A stretch of 64,000 bases of DNA from Ailanthus altissimus (lineage: Eukaryota; Streptophyta; Magnoliopsida; Sapindales; Simaroubaceae). The notes beneath the pieces were generated by a model. The model was not told where the DNA came from and did not search any database. It was given only the letters and a program-made list of their open reading frames with translations. Where the stretch lies: assembly GCA_946807835.1 (NCBI GenBank), contig OX327696.1, forward strand, positions 74,501-138,500, written 5' to 3'. A program made the translations under genes and the position numbers. Positions 49,065-60,633 of this stretch are shown here, in pieces (the first letter of the stretch is position 1; the number at the start of each line of letters is the position of its first letter).

Positions 49065-50580
49065 AGCTTCCTGTTTGTCTGTGTGTGTGTTTGTGATTTT
49101 GCAGTTGCAACGCAAATGACGGTTGACAAGTTTGGAGATAAGGCAGGTTATTTGGGTGACCCGACCCCTGATTTTGTTGGCCCATACTTGAGAAATGGAC
49201 TTGGTAGTTGGTACTCGTGTTAAACAGCATACTCCCTTGAGTTTTACTTTCTTGAGTTAAATCCATGACATGTCAAATTATAATATAAAGATCCATTTCG
49301 TATCAACAAATTAGGGGTGGGCATTTTTGGACCGATCGATTCTACTGTAGTTCTTGTTCTTAAGAATAAATTAATTCGATTTGATTTAAAATTAAAAGAA
49401 TATATTTAAAATTATTTTTTAAGAAAAAAAGTTAATAATAATAAGTTCAATGTTATTAAATAGATTAATTTTGATCTATTCTAACATACATGGAACCGAT
49501 TGATTCAGTTTTAAGACAACTCTTTTTTTTCACTTCTAAAGAAAACTATGAATATGTTTAATTTACTAATTATTATAAAATAGAATTCTTATTGCTAAGG
49601 GGTCTTAGGTTATACAGACAAATTTAAAATTTAGATATCTAATTTAAAAAATTAATCTAATAAATAAAAGATCATATTACTTATATACTCAAATATTAAT
49701 CTTTTTTAATTAATGTATGAGAATTAACTCATTTAAAAATTCTCATTAAATAAAATCTCTATAAATGATAATTAAATACTAATTTTTTATTTGATAATAA
49801 ATTCATTCATATTTTAATTATTTAGTTTGATTTTGATATTATTTGTTGAGATCCTAAACTTATAAAAGAAAATTTAAGATTTATACCACTTGTAAGCTCA
49901 AATATATATATATATATTTTTAATTAACTTTTATTTATCATGATATAAATAGAGAGATTGACGAAGGAAAGTTAATTCAGAATAGGGCAAGTACTTTAAA
50001 AGTCTCCAATGGTCATGCTCTTAATATTCAACAAAATGCTAATAATTTATAACATACCTAAATATGCTTACAAAACTTGGTCATTTGTATTAGGAGTGTA
50101 AACTTTTTTTATCATGAATATATCTTTTACTTTTGTCTTTTAAAATTGTATGTGAAAAATAATATTAAGTTTTTTAAACTAATTAATGTTAAGTTTTTCT
50201 AAACTAGGTATGTGTTTTTCAAAACTTCTCTTATATTCTTAAACTATCGTTATTCTCACGAAGTTGAAATATAAAATTTTAATTTCAACACACATTAAAT
50301 ATTCACAAAATACAATTATATGAATTTATAGAAAGATCAAAATAAATTCTTAATATCAGTCAAATTATTTTTTTCAAACTTAGAAATTGCTGAAGGAGAG
50401 GCAGAGGATGAAATCGAAAATGGCGGATACTTGGTACGATAATAGCCAGAGACAAATTAGGATGGGGACTTGTTTTTGCAAGCAAAAACCCAACAAACAT
50501 TCCTTGTTTGTCTCCGGAAGACTAGCTGCACTTCTGGAGTGACCGAACTTGGTGAGGAAATTAAAGCAATCAAAAGAGAG
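49065..50580. other. Divergent spacer between the ATPase gene and the AS8-like fragment
   Basis: Contains the ATPase promoter. A truncated hAT-like left end 'taggggtgggcattttt' sits at about 49313 with no matching right end. The rest is AT-rich DNA. At 50380-50580 the sequence becomes GC-richer and includes the leader of the AS8-like fragment. Confidence 0.5.
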
Positions 50581-51573
50581 ATGAGCGGCAACGGAGGACG
50601 AGCTGAAGACGAAGACGAAGGCGAGAGGGGCTTCATCTGGAACCTTCCAGAACTCAAACTTCAGGAGTTTTCGGAAAGTGGGTCCAGCTTTTGGACACCG
50701 GCATTGCTTGCAGTGTCGGTCTCGTCCGAAGGTAATCGGTTCCATTCCACATATAATGTCTTGTTTCAAGCAAAACCCTTTTTGGGTTTGGTTCCATTTC
50801 TTAGTTGTTATTGATAAATGTCTTATTTGAGACAATTGCCTTTATGGGTTGTGTCTGTTTTGTTGATATGCTTTGATATTTTGATCAAGTTTTTTTTTTT
50901 TTTTTCATTTTTTTATCAACCGGTGTTGATATGCTTAAGGAGGATGTAGATTTTTCCTCATTCCTGAATGTATTTTATTTGGGCGTCAGTTGGTACAACT
51001 GGTTAAATCTCCTGGGTTGAAACAAGAGGTTTGTGGTTCAGAATCCGCACACACCAGGGTGGGGAGGGGTTTTGGTTTATATTTGATGTAAGCAACAACA
51101 AAGACAATACATATTTAAAAAACTGTTCGGAGTTTCAGTCCAATTTCAATTATATTATGTGTTTATGTTTGCAGAATTTTGCTTTAACTATAATGAGGAT
51201 CAGGATTAAGTTTAGAGCTGGTAGGCTCCAAATTTCTAGGACTTGAATGAGTGATTCAAATTTGGGCCTGTGAATCCAAAGTACTTTTTTACCTTTGAGC
51301 ATTTCATAGATGTCACTAGAATAGCAATGGGGCGATACTTTCAAGTTTTGTTATAATGATTGGCTGTGGCTTATTGGTAATGTAATTTTGCTTTACTATC
51401 ATGTTTAACAAACATTTCCTAGGTTTTGAAATGTTAAATGCTTTTTTCTAGGTATAGGCATTGGTCCTGGATTTCTCGGTCGACAATTTGGGGCTAGAAC
51501 GAAACAAGACAAATCAAACCCCTCTTCATTTTTGAATCCAAGATTCATTTTCAGTGATTTCTCTGCATTTTAA
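50581..51573 (+). pseudogene. Truncated duplicate of the AS8-like gene, fused to PLA2 copy 3
   Basis: Exon 1 (50581-50731) matches exon 1 of the intact gene at 58471: 'gagaggggcttcatctgga' then WxLPEx(K/L)K. In its second half an extra base shifts the frame, which turns the Gly-rich membrane segment into an unrelated reading, and a later change restores phase at the donor. Exon 2 starts at 51452 after 'tttttctag' with 'gtataggcattggtcctgg', as in the intact copy. Similarity stops near 51495, followed without any gap by the 77 bases before the PLA2 start. The intact protein's second Gly-rich stretch and C-terminal helix are missing. If spliced, the two exons form a 90-codon frame whose TAA overlaps the PLA2 ATG (TAATG, 51571-51575). 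It probably does not make an AS8-like protein. Confidence 0.85.
50990..51065 (+). repeat. tRNA-derived SINE-like sequence in the pseudogene intron
   Basis: 'gtcagttggtacaactgg' (A-box region) and 'gtggttcagaatccgcac' (B-box-like, about 45 bases on) match the minus-strand stretch at 45010-45106. The corresponding intron of the intact AS8-like gene lacks it. Not a functional tRNA: no acceptor stem pairing was found. Confidence 0.6.
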
Positions 51574-53529
51574 TGATGATGACAAAGAAACAGTTATTGA
51601 AGTTAGCCTTTTTCATCTCCTTTTCCTTCATTTATCTCAGCTTTTCTTCTATTTCTGTCGATGCCCTTAAAGTTGGTGCTCAACAAGCATATTCTCCCAG
51701 CTCTGTGGTTGGTTTTCTTTACTTTTTTTCCCCCTTTTTTTTCTTTATTTTTTCCCTTCAGACTCGGCAAATATACTTGCATGTTTCCATGACTGCAGGC
51801 CTATGAGTGCAGCAGCCGATGCGAATCTGAATTCTGTACAGGTACTGATATATGACCCACTTCGTTTTTTGTTGAAAATTTATTTAAGCAATTTAATGTA
51901 ATCATCATGCCATATACAAATTTAGCTCATATTTTGTTCTTAATATTTTTGGAATGACAGTGCCTCCACTTTTGAGATATGGCAAGTATTGTGGCTTGTT
52001 ATACAGTGGATGCCATAGAGAAACTCCTTGTGATGGCCTTGACGTTTGCTGTATGAAGCATGATGCCTGCATTGAAGCCATGAAAAGTAAGTTTTATGAA
52101 TTTTATTGCATACAATATATGAACTTATGGTTTATGGTAACTCAACATTGAATTATTTCAACTGAGTTATTTACTATAAACCACAACAAAATTTCAGTAG
52201 ATGTTTCATGAATTGAGGAGGTCCAACTCCAGCAAATATACAAAATTATACGTTTGGTGGAAAGATAAAAGAAAGTGAAAAGAGAAAAAATCTTTAGTCA
52301 TCTTCAAAAGTTGAAGTAGCATTGTTCAGAATGTTGTTAATGTTCCTTTTTGAAGTGTCATATTCTTGTTTTCCAATTTACAAGAGAAAAACTTACTCAA
52401 TAGGAGCATTCAATAAAATTATGCCATGTTTTTTAAGTTTTCTTTCTCATTGTCAGTATTATCATTATTACTATAATGATTGTTTATTTTTAAAATACAA
52501 GTATATGTGTCAAAATTTTATTGAATGGGCATACAAATGACGTGATGCACCTGGCCTGCCTAAGACTTTCTCCTTTTACAAGGATGTAATATTTAATCTA
52601 TAATTTTCTTTGGTAATATGCAATTCAATTTCCTTGAAAATACAACTAAACCACCCTTTTGTTGTTAACTTATTGGAACTCCTCTCTTTGCTTGCAAAAA
52701 CTCAAACTGCACTCGAGGCATTATGCTAGAATAATGCACACTTGTTGGTAACAGTGACTTTAGGGACTAAAAACCCTTGTGTTTTAGCATAGAAGAGGAG
52801 ACTATAGTCTCTTTCTATTGTTATAAGTTTAGACTTGGGTCATGAGCAATATGTTCTTCAGTAAATGGATGGTTTGAGTGTAGAAATAACTAATAGATAG
52901 GGAGACACATGTTAGCTGAAAAATTTTATATTTTTAATACATTAAGCTGTGTCGATGGTGTGTGGCTCAGATATATCTAGTATAATATACATTTGTTCTG
53001 ATGAAAGATGCCTTTTTATAGAGTAAATCTGTAGACATATAGAATGAAGATGTTAGATGCAGCAACATCATTCATCAATAACTTAAGCTACAACATATAT
53101 TAGATCAGGATTGCGTATATCCAAGTTGCTATGTAAACAAGTTTCCTTCATTAACTGAATTAACAGTGGTCATGTTGATCATGATGTAATGAGCTAGTGC
53201 ACTAAACCACAACCAGCTATGTAACAAGATATTAATAGGGATATTTTAAAAGATTTTGTCTCGTGTCTTGGGTCATAGGAGAAAGAGATTTGGCTGTTTG
53301 CTGAGAATTTTATCAATATTTTCAAGTGATGGATGGGTGGTGTCTGTGTGCAGACGAGTATCTGAGTCAAGAGTGCAGCCAAAACTTCCTCGAGTGCGTG
53401 GAAAATTTCAGGAGAGAAGGAGCGCATACATTCACAGGAAACACATGCCAAATTGACGACGTTATTGATGTAATCACCGTTGTTATGGAAGCTGCTTTGG
53501 TTGCTGGAAATGTTCTTCATAAACCATGA
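51573..53529 (+). CDS. Secretory phospholipase A2, copy 3 (four exons)
   Basis: Intact sPLA2. Exons 51573-51707, 51799-51841, 51961-52086 and 53354-53529 encode 159 residues, all introns GT-AG with the same phases as copy 1. Three Met codons in tandem open the frame (51573, 51576, 51579), and any of them could be used. A signal peptide covers about residues 1-31 (FFISFSFIYLSFSSISVDA). The mature part has 12 Cys, the Ca2+ loop YGKYCG and the active site CCMKHDAC with His-Asp at about 93-94. The end (LVAGNVLHKP) has no ER retention signal. The unusual feature is its 5' side: only 77 bases separate the start codon from a truncated AS8-like exon. Its promoter or leader must therefore be newly formed or borrowed from that duplicate. 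Confidence 0.93.
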
Positions 53530-54774
53530 CGTAGCCTCAAAACTTCCCAATTGAATAGGTAAAAGGGTTTCTCCATTCTGCCATCGCCTCAAGTTTGGAA
53601 ACCCCTTGTGTGTTTGTTTTTTTTTTTCCCATTTTGTTTTTTTTTTCAGAGTTACCAGTCATTTTCTTTTGAAGAGAACATGTGTAGGTGAAGCTGCATG
53701 CACCACACTAATAAATGTAATGCAACATGCCTGCAATGCTTTTGAATGTAATCCCAAATCATGATTTTGTTTCCAAAATAATGAAAACAACCAGTGTTTT
53801 TCAATATCAGGCACAAAGCAACCATGGATGGTGTCGATGTGCATGGTTTACGAAAAACCTCAAGAATGAACTATATATTCTACATTGGCGCATTTCCAGT
53901 TAGAGAATTGACTGCTGCACAATCTATTACACCACCAAATACCATGTTGAAGGTTCTCAAACAAGGGGAATATGAGGAATTCTTACCATCAAAGCAATCT
54001 TTTTAACTCCTGCAGATTGTTTCGGTGTGAAGTGATCTCACTATATATCCCACATGCAGAGTAGAATTATACACTTTGATGCTCCGTATAGTATAGTATT
54101 AGGTTAATTTTAAACATTGCCCTCTGAGTGTAGCTTAGAAGCGTATTCACGACCACTTGAGTTTGAACAAAAACAGAGGACAAGAGTTGATGTTTGTTAT
54201 TATGTAACATCGGTGAGTCAGTAAACATAAGCTATATTATGTTTGAGGTATGATTGTACTTATTATACAAATTAATTTAAAATTTGATATTCGTTATTGT
54301 ATTATAAATAAGATAATTTTAATAAAAATATATATTATTTTAATTGCATGCAAAATAATTTTTTTTTTCTGCTGGTCCTTTATTAACTCCGTTTTTGCTA
54401 GTCTATTATTCGAATATTAGATTATTTCTTTATATTTTTTTTAATAAATAAAATTTAACTAAGTCAAATTAGAATGGTATTATACTATTTTAACTTAATA
54501 TTTTATTATGTGTTATTTAATATTATAAATAATATATTATTTTATTAATATAATAGAATGGTATCATCAAATATATGTTTAAGATAAATTAACACTATAC
54601 TATAAGGCATAACAAATTTACTTTAAAATGGTAACAAAAATTAGAGCATATTCACAATGCTTATAAAAATTACCTTAAGATTACTTTAAGACTAGACTAT
54701 TTTGGCCCAGTCATGTTTGGTAAATATGATTGAGATAAATGTTGTGGGACTTACTTGGGTCTACTCTTTAATTT
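53530..54774. other. 3' flank of PLA2 copy 3
   Basis: About 53650-54040 is similar, in order, to the flank of the PLA2 pseudogene at about 33700-34180 and 35765-35870 ('gttaccagtcat', 'aagaatgaact', 'gaggaatt.ttac', 'gcagattgtttc'). A small open frame at 53794-54006 lies within this shared region but is not conserved as a frame in the other copy. The remainder is AT-rich. Confidence 0.6.
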
Positions 54775-55556
54775 TGTTAAATTTTGTGATTCAATAATTT
54801 TATATAGATAAAAATTAAAATGAATATTAAAAAAAAAATTACATTAAAATTAAGGATGTGTGAGACATACGAGGGATGAGCAAGATATGACTTGGAAGCG
54901 TAAAAAGGCAAAAAAGACGAAGGGCAACTACCCAGGTCACAATGCCAAAAATAGTATGTCTAGCGCCGTAGTGTTGGACAGCCAGCGCTGGATCGAGATC
55001 GCGGTGCCCAAAAGCGAGAAAGTTCGTTTTGAACTCGGCTTGACTTGTTTGAGATGATTTTGGACACTTAACATATAGACTTTTATTCTAATTAAGATTT
55101 GTAGGAACATTTTAACTATTATATAAAATATTGTATACTTTTTAGTTTAATTATCAAACATTAAGAGAGATTCTAAAATAGAAGAAAAACTAAATAAACA
55201 CTAAGTGCTTATGGGTATTAAGGTGCAACCGTTGTTTATGTGTTTATTGTTCTTGAAAGAATAAAATTACATCATTCATAAATTTCTTTGAGAATTTTTT
55301 ATATTGATTCTTTTTATAGTTCTCTAGAAGAGTTAATAAAAGAGGTTAAGATCATTTGATCTGTCATTGACGTAAGTAATTGGCCGAACCACGTATATTG
55401 ATTGTGTTGTATTCTTTTGATCTGCTTTATATTCTTACTATATTTGTTTGTTATTACATAATTTCGCTATGCAAGGGAATTAAGGTTCAAGGTTGATTTA
55501 ATTAGGGTTCATCGCTTAATCTAATTTTTTAAAAAGAATGACGTTTTCCTTCAACA
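54775..55556 (+). repeat. Copia-type LTR, same family as 28517, 38386 and 39790
   Basis: Starts 'tgttaaattttgtgatt' and ends 'ccttcaaca'. The next bases, 'aatcttaatatcaggag', are a degenerate initiator tRNA-Met primer site. It shares the GC-rich core ('gcggtgcccaaaagcgag') and the late 'ttggccgaaccacgta' motif with the other family members ('ttgccgaaccacataa' at about 38963). The internal part and second LTR are absent. Confidence 0.7.
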
Positions 55557-55984
55557 AATCTTAATATCAGGAGATAAGTTATCTCAAGAATGGAAATTTA
55601 ATTTTTAATTATTAAATACATTATTTAATTAATAAATAAAAAATAAAAAATAAAAATTACCATCATCATAAAAATACCTAATTAATTTGAATTATTATTT
55701 ATATTTAATTCATTTCTATTAACCCAATTGGAATAATTGATAATACCAACTTTTTGTAAAAATACGTTATATACTTTTATAAAATTTAGCTATTTACTAT
55801 TATTAAAATAATTTTATTTTATTGTTAATTAGAATTTAGTTAGTTTTCATTTGAATTGGTTTAACGCTATTCAAGTAATTAATTAATTTTAATTTTTATA
55901 ATAAAAATTATCCATTTGATTCAAAAATAACACAAAAATCAAATTAAGTTAGCAATAAAAAATGCACTTAGTTTATTTGCCTGA

Positions 55985-56206
55985 ATAATAAGGATTGTAT
56001 AACCTTTGACATGAGGTTAGAAGATCAAGTCTTGGTAGCACCTGAAGTATTGTAAATATATTTTTTTTCTTTTGATAAAAGTAGTTTATCCTTTGATTAA
56101 GGAGGTGTGGGATAATAAGAATTGTATATACTTTGACTTGAGATGAGAGGGTAGCATATTGTAAATATTTTTCTCTTTTTAATAAAAATAGTTAATTTTT
56201 TTATTA
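55985..56206. repeat. Diverged tandem duplication (~115-125-bp period)
   Basis: 'aataataaggattgtata' with 'ctttgacatgaggttaga' recurs as 'gataataagaattgtata' with 'ctttgacttgagatgag'. Each is followed by 'attgtaaatat' and a T-rich 'gataaaagtag/aataaaaatag' tract. Confidence 0.75.
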
Positions 56207-56349
56207 TAAAGGTGTGGTTAAATATATATATATATAAAACATTATAAAGGTATGATGAGTGATATATAATCTTAATAAACATACATTATATAATAGAATA
56301 GTTCGCCAAAACTTGATAAATATGTATATATAATTTTTTGTATAATAAA

Positions 56350-56380
56350 TATATAATATAATATAATATAATATAATATT
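56350..56380. repeat. (ATAAT)n microsatellite
   Basis: About six units of 'ataat' in a row. Confidence 0.9.
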
Positions 56381-57417
56381 AATATTAAAAAAAGGTTAAC
56401 CGTAAAAGATGCCATGGAGTGCAAGACTTTCTTTCCTTCTTTCTTTTTTTTTTTTTATCACAAACATACATTTTAATTACAATTTTGTAGACTTGTAGAC
56501 CCAATTGTTTTTGGGTGAAATATAAATTCCTTAATTTAAATATGAGATCATAAAAGACATTTAAAATAAAATTTTATCATTTCAAAACATATTTTGAATT
56601 AATTTTTAAAATTGTGCATGAAAAATACTTTTTTTTTATAATTTCTTAATTAAAGCAAATATTATACAAATTTCTTTATATTAATTTCATAAAAAAAAAT
56701 ATATTTAATTGTAAATTAAACCAAATACTCCCGTTTTTTCTTAAATTTTATTAAGATACTAAATTTCAATTACGGCACTCAAACAACACCCCAATATCTC
56801 TACCTTACTGTCGCACTCTTAATAATAAATAAGACCAAAAAAAAAATTGATTTTTATTCCAGGTGACTAACAAAATTACAGTCCATGATTTTGCAAGCTG
56901 TGACAGAGATAGGGATTCGAGGTGGCTAACAAAAATGGGACCGAGACCCTTATCGGCGCTATGGCCACCGCTATCGTACTCATCAATCTTTTTCTCCGCA
57001 ACCTCTTATTTCAAAAACTTAGGCTCTTCTTTTGTTGACGGTGGCTCAATTTCTGCGAGCTCGGTACGCGGTTCAGGCATGGTATGGGGACTTGAATGTG
57101 GGTGATGCTCTCCGGCGGTGATGATGCCTTGCAAGGCAGCGGCTCAGCGCGACGTCTTCGAGAGGGACGAATCGACGCGGCGGCGCTCGGCCTTACGAGA
57201 TGGTAGCTGTTCTCACTTTTGAAATTATTGAGCTTGTGTGAGAAGAGAAAGAGAGTAGAGAGAGGAAAAAAATAAAAGAAATTAAAGCTTTTTAATATAA
57301 AGAAAACCACGAATTTTAGTGAGATTTCAATCTAAAATAAGAAAATTAAAATTTAGGGCATTTGAGAAAAAAAATAAGAGTTAAAAAATTAAAAAATAGA
57401 ATTTATTAGGGGAATAA

Positions 57418-57915
57418 AGATATTTTTAACAATGAATTTGACTTAATTATTAATTTTATTTTATAAATTTTAAAATATTTTATTTTATTTTAATTTATTA
57501 ATAAAATTTAATTAATTTTAACTGAAACTCTTTTTTATTATATCTTAATAATTTTATTTTTAATTATTATATTAATTAAAAATAATAATGTAAGTATATT
57601 ATATAATATATACGTGTCGGTTATTATTTATTTTAATTATTTTTTAATATAAAATAAATTTTTAATAAATATTAAATTTTAAATTTATTAAAATGTATCA
57701 TGTATTTTTTTATTTTTAATAATTTATTAATAATTGACACATATACATTATATAATATATTTATATTATTATTTTTATTAACATAATAATTAATGATAAA
57801 TTTGTCAATATATAATTAAAATAGAGTTTCAATTAAAATTATAATAGATTAAGATAAAATTAAATTTTTAAAATTTATAAGATAAAATTAAAAATTAAGT
57901 AACAAAAATATTTTT
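57418..57915. mobile_element. Long foldback MITE (~500 bp)
   Basis: Nearly the whole 500 bases is one inverted repeat with arms of about 230 bp. From the left, 'gatatttttaacaatgaatt' to 'tttaactgaaactc' and on to 'atattatataatatatacg' is mirrored from the right by the complement of 'gagtttcaattaaaatt' and 'gtatacattatataat'-like sequence. A 'acgtgtcgg/gacacatat' pair lies toward the centre. The element is about 90 percent AT and non-coding. Exact ends and target duplication are obscured by base composition. Confidence 0.72.
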
Positions 57916-58470
57916 TCTCTTTATTAGAAAGGTTTATAAATGTAAATAAAAGTATTTAAAAGTAAAAATAAAAATATTTAAATACAAAATTTTAAAGAGC
58001 ATGGGTTCAGCCAAGTATTTTAAAGAGCATAGTTAACTCCTTAAGTCTCACATCTCCTCCCCTTCGTGGGTGAATAAACAAATATATTATAATTTCTTTT
58101 AAAAAAATATATATAATATTTTAAAAGACACTTAAATAAGGGTATTTAAATAATACGGTCTTATTTCAACGATATTTATGATAATATTCTAAAAATAATA
58201 AACATATTTAACGGAAAAAATGATATAAAGACATGATTTATTTAAAAAAAAAGGATATTTTCAAAAAAAGAAAAAAAAATCAAAATTTAGTATTAGATTT
58301 AGGATTCATTTATATTAAAAAAAAGGGATTTAGGATTCATTTGAAATATAATAACAAATCAAAACCCAAACAAAACAAAAATCCCTCGTTTGACTCCGTT
58401 AAATTCTAAACTCAATAGAAGAAGAGTAAACTTTGTGAACAAAGAAAACAAGAGGGAGTGACAGAGGGAG
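57916..58470. other. Upstream region of the AS8-like gene
   Basis: AT-rich until about 58370, then a GC-richer leader ending 'gacagagggag' directly before the ATG. The corresponding leader of the truncated copy at 50.5 kb is similar only in the last few dozen bases. Confidence 0.5.
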
Positions 58471-60633
58471 ATGAGCAACAACAGCAGACGGGGCGAAGAC
58501 GAGAGGGGCTTCATCTGGAAGCTTCCAGAAGTGAAATTCAAGGATTTTGGGAAAGTGGGTCCGGCGTTTGGTACTGGCATTGGCTGCGGTGTCGGCGTCG
58601 GCGTTGGTCTCGTCGGAGGTATAAAGAAAAACTTAAAAAAAAGGAATTTTGTTTTAAAAGGAAAAAAATACCCTTCCGGGGTTCGGTTTTGGTTCCGTTT
58701 TTTAAGCTTTATTGATACTGTTATTATTGATTGTTGTTGAGGAGGAATTTTATTCGAGACAATCCCCTTGATGGGTTGTGTTTATTTTGTGGAGATGGTT
58801 TCGTATTTTCATCGAGTTTTGTTTTTTTTTTTGGCCTGTGATTTAATGATAAGGTGAGATAATTTTGATGAAGCTTGAATGCTTTCGCACATAGAGGCAT
58901 TGGGTTGGTTAGTTTTTTTTTTTAAATGAATTTAAGAATAAAAGAGTGTGAAAAAAGTGAACTTTGATGATTTGAAGTTTGAGAAGGGCTGAACTGCTTA
59001 GGTGAATTGGATGAATCAATTTTGCACAGATTTTGACAAGTATTATATAACTTCTGATTAACAAAAAATATATATATATATTTTTTTGGGGGGGAGGGAA
59101 TGATATTCTGTAAGTCACTATTGTAGTGTGTTTATGGTAATTTGCAAATATGAATTGAGAATGGGGAGATTAATTTCTTTTTTTCCCGTTATTGTAATAG
59201 GTTATAAAGTACAATTGAATTTGTTGGGAAACTGGACATGGGAAAGAAAATTTAATTTTTGTACTACATGTGGTGAATGGTACTACTTGTTTTAGTTGAG
59301 ATTTTGATATTCTGTTGTTGGTTTAATGGTTCTACCATATCCACGTGTCTTTATTCAATTGATGTTGGCCAAGAAACATGATGATAAATAATTTTGACCG
59401 AAGGATCCTTGACTGCGAGTTTTGGTGCAAAAGAATTTAGAGAAGTATGAGAAATTAGGTCTGGGAATGAGGGGATTCCTAATAACTATGGAATGGCATG
59501 GTTAAATTTTTGCATAAGGAGGATGAGGACTTCTCGTTTCTGAAGCATTTATAATGAAAGAACAATAATGAAACCTCACTATATTCAAGTTTCTAATTAA
59601 TGTCAGTTATATTATATGTTATTTCATAGATGTCACGAGAATAAAAATCAGGGGTTTGATCCCCTTTTTCTTTGTTATACTACTGTGGGCTGAAACCTTT
59701 CAAGTTTTAATATAATGATTGGTGTGTCTTATGCATTATGCAGTTTCACTTTACTAGCATGTAAACATTAAATGCTTTCCTCCAGGTATAGGCATTGGTC
59801 CTGGATTTCCTGGTCTGCAGTTCGGGGCTGGGTTTGGTGCAGGATGTGGGGTTGGTATGGGATTTGGTTATGGTGTTGGGAAAGGTATTGCTCATGATGA
59901 GCAACGGAGATACTCTAATGTTGGGAAGCTATTTCAGAGTCAAGGAGGAGATCATCCTTCTCAGTAAGTATATCTTCTCACCATTGTGTTGTCTTTCTAT
60001 GTATATTGAATTCACCTTTACCAATCACATTAATTCATTTGTGCTTCAATCTATAAACTTAAGTCATAATTTTTTTGTGCTTCAATCTATAAACTTAAGT
60101 CATAACTTTTGTGTTTCCAAATGTTCATCAAATAACTAATTTGTACTTTTATCATGTACTAGTTATTAAAGCTTTTTTGGTTTCAATTCTAAAATTCTCA
60201 AGTGGTGTGGGTATTTACAGTTTAAGTGAGTATGGCATTTTGAATTTTATACATAAACCATGCTCATTTTTACCAAGCTGTTAAATTTGGTGGCTTTGAC
60301 AAAAATGAGTATGAAGTTTGAAATCTGCATTAACCGGGGATGTGCTTAAATCATGGCCATTGGTCTGTTGTAACAACTTAGCTGACAAGGCAAAAAATCA
60401 AAGGAGTTTCCTTATTTTGTCATTTTTACTGTTTTAAACAGTAAATTTGTGACAGATTAAATTCTAACACCTTCCTCTGTCATAATTTTATGTTTAGATT
60501 AATACATTTTCTAAAATAATTTTTTCTTGTTGCTGTCAGGGATATGTTTGTTGAGCTCATTGATGAGCTTATCCTTAATACCAAGAAGCTAGTGAGGTCA
60601 ACTTCAAAAGAAATTGAGAAGTGGAGAAAATGA
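58471..60633 (+). CDS. Glycine-rich membrane protein similar to cadmium-induced protein AS8
   Basis: Exons 58471-58618, 59786-59963 and 60540-60633 encode 139 residues; introns are GT-AG in phases 1 and 2. Residues 1-25 are charged (RRGEDERGFIWKLPEVKFKD). The middle, about 27-83, is almost entirely Gly, Val, Phe and Ala in two blocks (GTGIGCGVGVGVGLVGG and GFGAGCGVGMGFGYGVG), joined across the first intron by GIGIGPG. These could form a membrane hairpin of GxG-type helices. The end is hydrophilic with a predicted amphipathic helix (DMFVELIDELILNTKKL) and a basic tail. The family is known in Arabidopsis as cadmium-induced protein AS8; its molecular function is not established. A truncated copy lies 8 kb upstream (50581-51573). 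Confidence 0.85.
60041..60111. repeat. 36-bp tandem duplication in AS8-like intron 2
   Basis: 'gtgcttcaatctataaactt' plus 'aagtcataa' occurs twice back to back and differs only in the T-run and one base. Confidence 0.95.

Larger units (their letters stand above)
55557..57417. other. AT-rich spacer with a tandem duplication and a GC-rich island
   Basis: Contains a diverged tandem duplication (about 55985-56206), an ATAAT microsatellite and, at about 56860-57200, an isolated GC-rich block with open frames on both strands. The block ('cgacgtcttcgagaggg', 'gcggcggcgctcgg') stands out against about 80 percent AT surroundings. No known domain was recognised in either strand's translation, so it is left unassigned. 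Confidence 0.45.

Noticed and set aside
49313..49510. Complete hAT-like element
   Set aside because: Only the left end 'taggggtgggca' is clear; no right end or octamer duplication was found, so it is noted as a remnant only.
50990..51065. Possible functional tRNA gene
   Set aside because: A- and B-box-like words are present but no paired acceptor stem or plausible anticodon arm was found; treated as SINE-like.
53194..53592. Minus-strand 132-residue open frame
   Set aside because: It is antisense to PLA2 copy 3 exon 4 and its intron.
53794..54006. 70-residue open frame downstream of PLA2 copy 3
   Set aside because: It lies in the duplicated 3' flank; the copy at 33.9-34.1 kb does not keep the frame, so it is not under coding constraint.
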